64,000 nucleotides of DNA from Gorsachius magnificus (Eukaryota > Chordata > Aves > Pelecaniformes > Ardeidae): positions 12,958,507-13,022,506 of the forward strand of contig CM067086.1 in NCBI GenBank assembly GCA_034008185.1, written 5' to 3'. Of this stretch, positions 1 to 13,500 are shown in pieces; positions within the stretch are counted from its first letter, which is position 1; every line of letters starts with the position of its first letter. The translations under genes were made by a program, and so were the position numbers. Under the pieces are notes generated by a model. It worked only from the letters and a program-made list of their open reading frames with translations. It did no database searches and had not been told where the DNA came from.

Positions 1-3000
1 TTAGAATCGTGTACTTAATAACCACACATGGAAACTACTGTAAAACTGAAGATATTGCGCAGGTGTTCTGCTTGCTAAATAGCACATCTAATGGTGGTGC
101 CAGCTATACCCATGCGATGCAGTAAAATTTAGTAACCATATTAATAGCTGATAAATACGCTCAAACAAAAAGGAGGGAAAAAAATTGGAAATAATGAAGA
201 TAGTAAACTGAGGAGGAAAATAAGATCTGAACAGATTTCAAGCACAAGATATATAAATAATTATTATGGTAAAACCTAAAGTATTTTATTATATTCATAT
301 TTTTAACTTCCTATAAAAAAAATCTGGAATAGTACCTTTCTAGTGAAATGTTTTAAAATAATTTCAAATAAATATTTTTCAGTAAATATTACTAGTCAGG
401 AATATGTGTGCCAATATTCAATATCTGACTAATGCTCTTTTCCTGATGCTAAAGCACTACATTTCATAGTAATGATACTACTAAGTTGTAGACTTAGCAA
501 ATTTGCTGCCTTTAAGAGGAGTGCCTCTGGCAGTAAAGTCAGATGTAAAGGCCAACTACAAAACTTCTGATTTCACAAACTCAGTGAAGAAGCTGCTATT
601 CACATTTCTTGAGACAAAACCAAATATTAAAACATGGTACATGCAAACATAGACCCTTCAGCAGAACAGTTTTGTGTAAAATGCTTACATTCAGAAACTA
701 TGAAAAGCAATCAAAGATTTCCCTCCAACCATCAGACTAGAAAGGCTTGACCATTCCCAAAGTTACAGAAGTTCATGTTATTTTTAATATCACAGACTAC
801 AAACTTTCAAGATCAAATATAAAAAATACAATGTAAACAATACCTAATTCATCAACTCTTTAAAATAAAAACTATCAAATAGCAATAGCAAGGCTATTAA
901 ATTTCAACCCACATTTGTATGAGTAAAACTGGAGACAAAGAAACACGTTTAGCAGTTTGGAATCCAGCATCCGTCACACACACCATACTAAAAGCAACGA
1001 TTACATCTGACTTTTTTAAAAGTAGATGTCAACTGAAATAAAAATGCTAGACTACCCAGATAAAAATTTAATCATTAAAAATTATTGGAATTATTTATCT
1101 TTATAAAAACATTAAATTCAGAAAAGCTATTCCCTATTCATGGAATAAATGGTTTATATATTATATAGTGTATATACTATATAACTGAGTTCCAGTTTTT
1201 CTTTTCTCCATAGCCATCAATAGTATGTAATAGCCATCAATAGTATGTAATACTATTGATAATATAATATAATATAATAATAATATAAATATTACAGTAA
1301 ATACATAGTGTATGACTCACAGAGAATCATCTAAATAATTATAAAATCTTATATAACTATTTGTAAGGCTTGGCAGTCCCCAGTCAGATGATAACACAAT
1401 CTGATTCTATCATTTTACTCTTAGTTTGATTGCCTGTACTTTCAAAGATTAAGAATTGCCTCAATGGACTTACCTTAAAATAGAGAGAACAACTTGAAGG
1501 CAGTTATAAGAAACTATTAATTCTTCAAATATTGTTAGGTGGGATTTTCAGGACAAACTGAGTGACTCAGGAACAAAAATCTCCACCATTAATGAGTTAA
1601 GTTAGATTTGAAGGATAGAAAATTTCTATACAATTTCATACAATTCGACAATACTATTTCATACAACTTAGACATGAAATTAAATTCTAACCTCCTGTCT
1701 CTGTGTAAAATATAAAGATCACATTTTACTTCAGTTTACCAGCCTGAAAACAGACTCCACCATCAAGACAGCGAAGCTGGAAAAGTTTCTAAGCGCTATC
1801 GTTTTTTGCCAGTAAAGGCAGTGTGTACATACATACACACAAGCCAAGGAATAGTTTGCATCAAAAAGAAAGGAAACAGAAAAAGTTAATCACTGTAATG
1901 TAACAGTACAAAAATGAGAAGACCAAAAGGAAATGAAGAGGGGAAAAATTATTCAGCACTGGAGAAATTAATATACAATGCTATAGTGCCAATTAGAGAT
2001 AGATTTCAGTATTGCTATGCAGTGTTTGAAAACAAAAGTAACTAGCCAGTATTCAGGTGGACAGAGGCCAAAATAAGACATACTGCTAGTAAACAGCTAG
2101 CATAAACATTAATCACTGAAACAACTAGATTAAAACCCAAAAGATTTAGCACCCGTCTGTTGCTTACAAAAAGAACAACAGTTCATGGTTTTTAAAAATT
2201 GAAATCAACATTTCATTTACAAGTATTTAGATACTGTTCTAAACTGAGCACATTAACCAGATTGCAAAGTTGTAAGTTACTTCTTCAGTGAATAAACAAC
2301 AGGGTTAGTCAAGCTGCCAATCCTCTTCCCTAAAGCAGGAATATCTCGTATAAGGCAACATTCTCCCTATAAGCTTTCATTTATCTCACACAATGATAAT
2401 TTTGTCATTATCCATTTTGTTATCTGGCTTCACACAGTATCCCCAACACACTGAAGCAAGAGCAGAAGAAAGAATGTAAAAGAAATGACCAACATCAGTT
2501 TCACCTTGTTTTCCAACAAATAATAGAAAGTGGATCATAACAGAATTGGTCCGTTTTAGGCTGACATCTCATCCTATCCATAAGCTCTAGTATAGCAGAA
2601 ACCAATGGACTTGCCCAGAAATGGACCAATACTACAAAAGAGAGGAGAGTGCACATGCAAACAATGAACGAGGGGGAGTCAGCAAGAATGGAGGAAGCTG
2701 AAGCAAAGGGTAAATGAGGAAGGAAACAGTGAACTACCTTCCTATACCTCTGCAGACCAACATAATTCTCCTCATGGACTTCACCTCCTTACTGCAAATT
2801 AACCTGGAAACTCAAAAAAACTCTTTGCCTTTTTTTCAGCTGGTAAAGCATTGCCAGTTGGGCACAATCCTTTCCTTGTGTTTCGTAACAAACACCATGC
2901 TAGCATTTCCCTACAAAAGCTTTGTATTTGTTCCTGAACATATACAAAATCTGCTGCCCTAAACCAGAAAACCTCTAAGTGACTTACCACTCAAAAATGG

Positions 3001-6000
3001 ACCCCATGAATACTATCTCAAGCTGAAAACAAGGCCAACTTGGGAAGCAGAATATCTGACCTCAAATGGGGAGAAGGCATGGCTGAGTAGAAATTGTGGG
3101 AGAAGATACTTCAGTAGGGAGAATTACAGATAGTCAGGAACAAAGGATGGCAGAAGGTGACATTCTGAAGCACCTAAGGGGTTTCTAGCTCATTTAAACT
3201 CAGAAAATTTTTATCCTTGCAACTCTTAATGAGTTGTAAATTAAACAGGGCATCTTGCCTTTTAAAAGGCAAGGCTAAGTAGTGTCCACAAAATTAATAT
3301 GAAATTAATTTCCCACTGCATGTCAAAACCATAAGACTTGAAGAAGCAAAGTATGAAGTTACGTAGATTCCACAGCTTCAGAAATTCAACTCAAGTAAAA
3401 GCTAGCCAGGCAAAAAAAAAAAAAGCTCTTAGAGGAAACTTCTAGACACAGTAGTTACACATTCTTTATTTGGATATAGAATAAAACAAATATGTTCTAT
3501 AACCTCAAGGGAACAAACTAATGTTTTTAGAAATAGTAGAAATATGCAGGTAGAATTCTGATCTTTCTTAGATGTGCTAAAAGTTCTAAAACAGGGAGAT
3601 GCAATCATACCGATATCTAGCAGTAGGACATCTCATCTCTTTGTTTTCAAGACACAAAAATAAAGAGCTTTATTATAGAAACACTCATATTTCAAAAGAA
3701 GAAAATAATTAACATTTTCATATGACAAAGGACTAACCCAGCTACTGTCTACTGTTCACATCTTTAAATCAACTCTTGAGAAGTCACTGATGGAAATTCA
3801 AGACGAAAAAGCCACTCAGTATAACTCGTATTAGGTTTGATGCAGTATACAACAAAATCACTGTATTTGAGAACAGACCCTGCAATTCCCACTCATTCAT
3901 GAAGCATTTTCAGGTTAAGTTAATGTGAAGAAGTGACTGAAAATTGGCTAGGGCATTGGTAGTGGCTAGTAATGAAGTTTTTACCCTGGTGGAGAGACCA
4001 ATGAATTATATAATTCATTGTAGTACAAATCTCAGGAATTATGAAACAAACAGGGTCTCAGCACGCTAATTTCTCTAAAGTTCACTAATTTATACAGCAA
4101 TTTATCTGACAGAGGAGAAGAACATGAGAGGAAATGCTTGAGGCAGTTCGTAAGGTTTTAAAATTCCAAACAGGTAATACAAAATATGCCAGATTACAGG
4201 TGAAAGTAAATTGAATAAATCAGCCATAATTATTCATGGCTTCAAACATTATTCATTCATTAACAATTTATATTAAAAGAACACTTTAAATTAGAAGTCA
4301 TGAACCAAAAAAAGATTTACATAGAGATATCTTTACTTACTTATTATGCTACTAAAATTATAGTCAGACTGGAGGAGGTAAACTGAAAAGCAAAGAGAGA
4401 CTTGTGTCTTGTGATTTCTCACTAAGGGAAGAAAACCTCCTTCTACTGAAGCAGGTTACAAATCATGACCATATAGTCTGAAATAATGAGAACTTTTCAC
4501 TGTCACTGAATTTTTGAGACTCAGAAACAAGGTAAGAAAGCCAGTTGTGGAAAAAGTACTCTCATTATTCTGAAGCTATGTTGAGGTCCAGTAAGAGCAG
4601 AAATTACCTTGTTTCTCTGAATAAGCCAAAGCTCCTAGGAAGCTACCCATTCCTCCAGGTTTACTAAAGTTTTCCTCAACTCTGCTCACCTTCTTACTAT
4701 CATTCTGGTAATATTGATCACATCTATCATGAGATAAGGTCAAGTAATAACTACAGAGTCACTTAAGAAGTTTGTGGCACCTCATATGCAAGGAGTTACA
4801 GATTCTGAAAGCAGACAAATCTGAGCAGAAATCATTACTCAATAATTTTTTCTATATATAATACCTGATATGAAAGCACCATTTTTGTAAATCTATGTAC
4901 TGTTTCACTATATGATGACTTGCAAAATAAGGCATGATTTTAACTGAGGGGAAAGTGCAAGGCTTCATACTTGCCAGTTAGGGTATGTTTTACTTTCTTT
5001 CATGCAAACACACATCACAAAACCAGGAACCATATTACTCTAGTATTAAGAACATCCAGTGAATGTGACTGAAATGTAAGCATTCGCTTTTGGGGTTTGA
5101 TAATATTAATTTTAGCGATTTTTTTACTTCAAAAAGTTTAATAATGTGCTTTGTATCTAAATCTGTTAAGATCATTGCAACGAATACACAAAAGAAATAG
5201 AAAATACTGTTCCAGATCTGGCTTTAAAAAAATTTCTCAGATTCAATTCTTAAAATTATGTTTTCAGAGAATTACAGCCTTGGCTTCATCTGTTCATCTG
5301 AATCATCCAGCAAGTTTACACTGATGAGTAAAGCTTGTGTTTATTTGCATTTCAAACAACTAAAAATTAGCTCAAGATGCTATATTTATTTGGATTCCTT
5401 TATACAGATTTTAGTACAGTCCTATTTTGGTGTTCAGAATACAACTCCCTGTTGAAAATGTTAAACCAGAAGTTAGAGGTTTTGACAGGTGAATTTGCCA
5501 AAGAACAGAAATAATATTAGAAGCATTTTTAAACTTTAGCTGGATGCTTTTGCTAAAGTGATTTGAAGTGAAAATGAATGTGGTCAGGTTTGGGTTGGAA
5601 GTTCACATGCTGAGAACCAAAGGAGGATGCCCTTTCAAAACGTTTGGCTTGCAAATGCAGGAACACAACTGCATCAGTTTACACTCCAATCAGATTTTCA
5701 AGATTTGTCCTCCTACGTAATAACACTGTTAAAATGACTACTTGGATCCTGGTGCACGTTTCTACAGGAAAATGTGCATTCTGTGCACATCAAAGATTCT
5801 GATTGTTTCACATCAGATCAGTGCTGGTTTTGTATCTTACAGATACAGATGTACTGTAATGGGGTTGGTACCAAAATACTACACAACTATATGAGTTTAT
5901 AATATGAATTTCAAGAACAGAAGCCACAGAACCCATAAAATATCATTTTATATTAGAAGGATATCAGTCACAATGCTAGCAATATTTTTATTGTTCATGA

Positions 6001-6974
6001 AAAAAAACTTTAAGGAATTACGGCAGTCATATCGTTCCAAATTAGTATACAATATCTAGTAAACAGTGATTCAGTCAAAATTGCTCACACAGACAAGATA
6101 CTACTTGTCCAATAAGCCCAGACGCAAGGATCTGAACTGACAACACTTTTGGAACAGAGATTCTGTTAGACCAAACTATCTTCCAGCTTGCTGAAGAGGC
6201 AGCTGTTAGGTTTAGACAGCCCCCATATGATCTGCAAAGTGTGTTTCGCATCAAAGATTGCATTCCTGATCCACAATTTTAAACAAAACCCAAATCATTC
6301 TCTCTTAGTTTAGACAGAGGTCAATATTGACTATTTACAATTCCTAAAATAGCACTTCCACAACATAGCATAATATTGGTATTATTTGCCTCCAAAAGAT
6401 TGTTTTGCTTTTACTGTGAGTGATTTAAATATCTCCAGAATCCTTCTGCCTACACTACCTCCAGACTATGAAGATGATGACACCATTTTAGCCATTTAAT
6501 TTTGTTAATATATTAAGTCAACTATCTTACTCTGTAGATCTCAAAAACTTGCTTAAGCATGCTCCTGCCATTTTTAAAAAATAAACAGTCACCGGAAGGC
6601 TCAAAATCAATACTTGCAGCTTTCTTGTAAAATCAGGTTTACTACAGCAGAAGCTACTTACCATTAAAGTTAATAATTTTTATTGGAGCATAAATATTAG
6701 CAATCTTTGATTATACATTTCAATCTAATTCCCAAGAAAAGCAGTAGACCTTACTGCTAGAAAGAGCCTACAATAATAAAGAAAAAAATGTATCAAAGCA
6801 AACAGTGAATCTCACTGTCTCCCCAGTTGTCCTTCACCCACTCATTCCCCTCTGCTCCAAGACCTGCTCTGTGACTGTTGCCCCTTCTCTTTACTCAAGC
6901 TGCAAACTGTTTGGGAAGAAGCTCAGCCTTTGTTCTGAAAAAAACCACTCTATCAACAGCCCAGTTTACCCAAA
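1..6974. other. AT-rich intergenic DNA upstream of BMAL1
   Basis: No coding exon, RNA gene or recent mobile element is recognisable here on either strand. Open frames are short and show no familiar protein motif or convincing splice-site pair. The sequence is AT-rich, with simple patches such as a TA/ATA-rich stretch near 1,150-1,300. It may hold distal regulatory elements, but nothing in the sequence alone marks them. Confidence 0.6.
1211..1260. repeat. 20-bp tandem duplication ending in a perfect hairpin
   Basis: The 20-bp unit TAGCCATCAATAGTATGTAA occurs twice in a row (1,211-1,230 and 1,231-1,250). The second copy is followed by TACTATTGAT (1,251-1,260). This is the exact reverse complement of ATCAATAGTA at 1,236-1,245, giving a 10-bp stem with a 5-nt loop. 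An (ATA)-rich simple tract follows to about 1,300. Confidence 0.85.
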
Positions 6975-7525
6975 TGTCCTGGTTTCAGCTGGAATAGAGT
7001 TAATTTTTTTTCTAGTACCTGGTATAGTGCTGTGTTTTGGATTTAGGATGAGAATAATGTTGATAACCCAGGGACATTTTAGTTACTGCTGAGCAGTGCT
7101 TGCACAAAGTCAAGGCCTTTTCTTCTCCTCACCCCCACCCTGCCAGCAAGGAGGCTGGGGTGGCACAAGAAATTGGGAGGGGGCACAGCCAGGACAGCTG
7201 ACCCCAACTGACCACAGGGGTATTCCATACCATATGATGTCATGCTCAGCATAAAAAACTGGGGGGCAAGCTGGTTGGGGGTCCGCTGCTCAGGAACTGG
7301 CTGGGCATCGATCAGCAGGTGGTGAGCAATTGCATTGTGCATCACTTGTTTTGTACATTCTTTTATCATTATTATTCTTTTCCCTTTCTTTTCTGCCCTA
7401 TTAAATTGTCTTTACCTCAACCCACGAGTTTTACTGGGGTTTTTTCAATTCTCTCCCCTTCCCACTGCAGGCAGTGAGTGAGCAGCTGTGTGGTGTTTAG
7501 CTGCCTGCCGGGTTAAACCACACCA
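6975..7525 (+). mobile_element. Solo LTR of an ERVL-type endogenous retrovirus
   Basis: A 551-bp element starts TGTCCTGG and ends CCACACCA, so it has the TG...CA ends of a retroviral LTR. It is flanked on both sides by the same 5 bp, CCAAA (6,970-6,974 and 7,526-7,530), a target-site duplication of the length usual for ERVL-class elements. A TATA-like ATAAAAAA at 7,251 and an ATTAAA polyadenylation signal at 7,400-7,405 give plus orientation. No internal viral genes or second LTR are present, so this is the product of LTR-LTR recombination. The 5' end resembles an LTR family I know to be widespread in birds; the exact family name needs a repeat library. Confidence 0.9.
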
Positions 7526-10500
7526 CCAAAGTACATCGACTGATTTAAATCACTCTGAATGAATGGCCTTTAAATCAGATTCTCTACAGAAAATAAAAAT
7601 AACTGTTGCATTTCATTCCATTAAAGTTTTCAAGAGAAATACTGATTATAATCTGTTTTATAGCTAATGTGGCTAACATGTTACTGTATATTAAAAATAG
7701 GCATTTTGGTTTAAAACCTTTTATTCTAAACCTGATAAGGCAAAAAAACCCAAACAAACAAAACCTACCAAACTAATTGCTTTAGAAACTGTAAGAGAAA
7801 CCAGACTACAGTTAGAAGGTGGGGTGGGGGGGTGGAAGCAAAAATAAACTAGATTCACAGTCACCTTCAATAGTGAAAATGATGGCTCTGTTTCAAGTGT
7901 ACACTGAATAATCCAGCTAAATGCTTGAGTTCCCCTAGCAGTGCTGTTAAAACCTAGAAAGCATTTCCTTCAGAAACGTTCATTGATAGCATAGCAGCAG
8001 TGCAAGTCCTATATAGAAAATACATATAAGTAGTTTCTGAATGTCTGAGTAATTGATTTTAGGAGAAATTAAACTACAATTATCACCAAATCTTTTTCAT
8101 AGCTCAGTTTTCCACTTAGTTTAATTTAACCGCAGAATACAGATGCATCTAAATCACATGCAAGGGACTACACTTAGGCAGTTCTGCCCCCTCCTGGTCT
8201 ATTCAACATCTGCGAGAGACATTACAAGCAGCTACAAAATAACCAGGCTGACCACAGGATTATTTACTGGAGGTTACAGGGCACTAAACTGTCCCACAAT
8301 CACTTCTTTGGATTCTGATCTAGTGCTCACTAAGTCTTTCTGGATAGAAAGGGATCTTTCTAAACACAAGAGAAACATAAGCATGTATTTATGCAACAAA
8401 AGTAAACTGCACTTCTCTTTTTGCTATTGCTTTATCTGCAGAAAGATCTTCAGTAACGCTTTATTTTATACTAGCCAATATTTTTTTCTCTTAATTGGAT
8501 CTAAGTTTCTCTGTGTAACCTCAATAAAGACTTAGCTCATGAGAGAGGATACCCATGCTTGGGTATCTGAGTAGTATCTCCTGTTTAGGTAAGTTAAAAA
8601 TCTTAAGTTTTACTTCATCTGATACTTTCTTTTATCCCAATACTATGATACCGCCTTCCCATGTCTCTTCCTTTAAGATGATTCTTGTATGTCATTCATA
8701 AACTCTAGACTTGTTACCCAAAACAAAACCACAAACATATAAATATAAAAACATCCCTCATGAGTCAGAAACATGAATAAAATTTATTAAAACCCTCCCT
8801 CCTGGCTTCCATGATATCCTTTTCACCTTTACACCAGAACTGGACTGCACGACCAAGGAAGCACTACAGATTGCTTTGCACAATTGGGTCCTAGCAAGCT
8901 TAGAAACTGCTCCAGCAAACAAGCAAGCCACAGTAAAGCTTTAGGATAAGCACTACTAAGGTATACGAGCAACATGGAAAGTCATCTGCTTTAAGTGTTT
9001 TTATGATATTTGTGCAGAGTGAAAAATTATAATGGAAACTTGTAAAAATATTGCAGAATAACAAGAAAGCTCTTAGTTCTTAATTTTTTCTATAACAAAA
9101 AAATATTTCCCTATTTTCTGTTCCTGCTCCTCTGAAAACAACCCTAAAAAGGGATCATCTTTGGGTCTTGGCCTCTCAGGGAAATCAGAGGGTTGCAGCT
9201 GAGTTCAGAACCTTAATAAGATTTCATGATAAAATAAACAACTAAATCCTGAAAAGTTTGCTTTCCAAGTACTGAGAATAGCTAGACAAGGGAGAGCATG
9301 TGTCAAAACACGTTAGAACAAACAAATGTTCTGGTGGGCACCACAGAACAAAAATCTTCCAATTTGAAATGTAAATATTCTAGTAAAAGGCGTATAAACA
9401 ACTAAACAGCTCTTCATATAGTCATGTTTACAGTATGGTCAGGAATTATGCTGAAGAGGGACTTAGCCCAAACTGTGAGCAGAGTCAGAAACTCCATGTC
9501 TCGCTACCATCTGAAGCACTCACAAAAGTGAACTTCCCATCCCCAAGAACAGTATCTGTCTTTGCTTTTAAAGTAAACAGTCTTCATCTCATCTTTGTCA
9601 GGACTTCCCTAGAATAGACTATGATGGAACTAAGGAGAGGTGTTGCCTCTTTCATTTCCTGGAGAATTATGTTTTTAGAGAATGTATGTAGAGGCCAATA
9701 TCTTTTTCTAGGCAAAGAGCAAAGCTACTGCTCTGAAGGGGAAAATTTATATTTATACATATACATTCACAAGGTACTCACAAGTTCTACCACAGTCAGC
9801 TGGAGGACTGAACAATACCAGTAATTCTAGAAACACTTCACACTGATGTACTGAAATATTAGAAAATATTAGAATATTTTAATCAAACATTAGTGTATTC
9901 TGATTTCCTGGAAAGTAAGCTTAGAATTAATTAATTTCCAAGTTCCATTTAAATTCCAGAGGGGTATAATTTTCCCACTCTGGAGAGAGAAGAATTGGTT
10001 TGGCCATACTCTAATTTGAATTTATCATACTGATTTACAGGATTCCAGAATGATTCCACGCTAACTACTTTCCTTTTCTAGCTGTTTTATATAGGCAATT
10101 ACTGACTGGAACATTCTGAGTATCCTGCACTGCTATTCTTACAGATGTTCTCACAAGAAGTTTAAACCAGATTGCTCAGATTTCAATAAAAATAGAGTCA
10201 CATAAAAGTGGAGGAGTATTTTTGTCTCTTTCTAAATGCACTACTAGGAAAAAACTCTATGATGAAGGGAGTAGTAGCCACCAACTTTAAGAAATGTAAC
10301 CCTGAGTTAAAAAACACCCAAACATTTCTTGGGAACAACATAATGTATGCACAGTTGGTAAGAACTTTTGAATCTGGCAGAGAGAAAATCCAGAGATCCA
10401 AGAGGTGCCATTTCTTGGCATCCAATTCAGCAGAACTAGCTGTTAAAATCACAGGTGCATCTGAAACAGGCTGTTAAAAAGTCATGTCAGCAAACTCTGT

Positions 10501-13500
10501 TCATTGCTGCTATTATGCTCCCTCTCTAGATCATCTCTCTTTCGCTTGGTGGCACTTGTAGCATCCTGCCACAACCTAGTCAGTCAGGTTCAGATCCACA
10601 AATCCTGCTCCCTGGGCTTACACCAGAATTGCTGGTCAGATTGGAAGCATGGTCTTGAGATTTGCTATACATAATTATTATTGTCCCACATATGTACAAA
10701 ATCATCATTGCCACCTAAAACATCAGAGACAAGCACACATTATCTGACAGTCTAACATCTGTAAGTGTATAACAGGTACACTCTTGATGAATGGGGAATA
10801 GCCAGCACAATTTTCAGGCTAGAGTCTTTTTGTTCCATTTTTCAGTAATTGTTCATATGTACACTTATGACTATGTTTCTGCTCACAAGTGGTAGGATAC
10901 ATTGTATAATATAATACATTTATCTTCTCTCATACATTATCTCTGAATATAACCAGTGTGCCCATGGACTCTACTGGGATTCTGAACATTCATTAATATT
11001 TACAATACACTTTGAGGATAAAGAATGCTGTGTCATTATTGTTGTCTATCTTGTAAATGAATAGACAGCATATGATACGTGCTTTCTGGTCCATTTACCC
11101 CATTAATATATTTCTTTCTCCTATGGCTGTAGTATCTAAACCGCTAGTTATTTTACAGTGTTACTAGTTATTTTACCATAGAAGCAACTTATGCCTCTAC
11201 TGATTTGGCAATTCAGCAATTTTAGTATCTCCAGCTAAAAAAGAAAACCATCAAAAAGAAAGGAAAAGGGGGATTTTTCTCCTCTTTGATTAGGAAGATT
11301 CTAGTGCTTTTGCTGTACGCACTGATGCAATAACTCTATATAGGTGATGACAGAGAGTCTCATTCTCTTTCCCTGGCAGAGCCTTGTTCCACTATTTAGC
11401 AGGGTGACTTTCTGCAATTCCAGTCAATGCTTCTATCACTGTACAAAACCTTTTTAGTACACAAGATTTTCTCTTCCTATTAGAGACTTCTCTTTGGCTT
11501 TCTTTTATCACTGCCTCTCACCCCTCTGCCCCCAGCAACTCACTACTTGTTCTGTCCAGGGAAGATCCAGAAACCTCTCCTCAATTCAGAGCTCTTCATC
11601 TTGTAACAAATCACAGCTACGTAAGTCTATTCTTTATAAAAATCCTCAAACCTGCTACTGCTTTAATCTTATTAAAGAAAGCCTCTCAGAAAAACACTGC
11701 TCTTTCCAGCTGCCTTTCGCCTATTAAGGGTCTGTAACATCTCTTATCCACTCATAAAAGGTGCAACTCTCTGCACTTAATTTATTGGGAAGAATCTAGG
11801 CTTTGACCAGAGATGAGATCTGAAAGTCAGAAAGGGCTTCGTGTCAGTCTTTTGTTAGAAAGAAATACAGCAACTTGAGATCTGAAATTCTTAGTCCAAT
11901 TGGGATGCATCTACGTCTGTGTTCTTTGGCAAGTTAGCGTGCTTCTTACTTCCATTTTTTCTACCTTTAAAAAACAAATGATAGTACACATACTAATAAT
12001 TAATGCTTGTTGGTGATTATTTAATTATAGGATAGGTCTGAACCTGCATTGTTTGCTCTAAATCGACTGCCTTCAAAATCTATTGCAAGTTTCAATCAAA
12101 ATTAAAAGGAAAAGAAAAAAAGATCCTCCAGGTTTTTGAACAGAAACTCATCTTTACAAAAAATATGATGTAGTCGTAATGGTGGCAAAAGACTCAAACA
12201 TTTTTTGAGTGAATGACAATTAACTTTAAAAGTTTTTATTGTAATGTTAAAAACAATCTTTCCATATATAGAGAGAGACTAATTTGTTAATTTTATGCTT
12301 CTTACAGCAAAAAAAAGACATAATCCCTCTGCCTTTGGGGGTTAACAGAACCCTTGTAACCATGGAAATGTAAAGAGCTAGTCAGAGCCCAACATCAAAC
12401 TAACAGAGGTGCTGAGAGACAGAAAATAGATTTATGATGAATTTGCTACACATGAAAGCTAGCTGAATCTGTACCAACTGCATTAACAACACAGAAAGCA
12501 AAGTCCACAAAGCCTTTTGAATGCTTAAAAGCATATAGCATGTACTACAGCTTTTCACTGAAAATAAAGGGAAATGCCTTTAAAGGTTTGTTTTTAAAAG
12601 CACTGAGTGCATCTGAACTAGTTCAAAAGCAGAGACAAAATGAGGTAAAAATGGCTACTATGTGAATAGGAACAGTGACGATATGCATGGAAAGACTAAA
12701 AAAGGCCCGATGGAAGAAGGGTTTTCTTAGATTAAGACTGTAGTTACGGAGATTACGCAACTAATGGCCAGTGACATCTGTGTTAGCATCATCAAGAATG
12801 TTTTCTCATCACCTGGAGAAAGCCCCAAATTTAACAGACACAGAAATAGTCAAGACAGGCAATCACTCAGCCGATGATTTATTGACCAAACTATCTGCCT
12901 TGTAATAATAAGGTGTGTGCATATTTAACTGCCCTCTCTATGACAGGCCAAACCCACAAAACATCGTCTAACCAGTCACAAATACAGTCCTTAAACACAG
13001 TCCCTCTCAAAAAGAGACACCTTTGGAAAAATTTTATTCCTTGTTATAATAAGCAAGCTATGACCAAAGGCAGAAGAAAAATCTTTTCAGAGAATACATC
13101 TCAACAAATTACATCTACTTGGAAAATAAAATGATGGATACACACAGCAAAAAAATACAATATATGTGCACATTACTTACGTACACGGGTGTGTGATGAC
13201 TCAAAAGAGCCAAAATGTGTCAGCATGGTCAAACGGATACTCTCCCACTTTTTCAGCAGTAGCATCATTAGACAAACTGATCAGACCTCTCTCTTTGCCT
13301 TTCTTCTTTTCTTTAGCCCAGTGATAACTACAGCATCAGAACTCTCTTACAGTTCCCCCCCTGGGTTCAGGAAGGCGAAGCTTACCTCCCAGCCGGCAGT
13401 ATTTCTGAGGCACAGTAATTTATATGCCCAGATGATCCAAATGACAATACCATGCTTCCTAAAATGAGCTCAGCACAGATTTCAATATAAGCTTTAAAAT

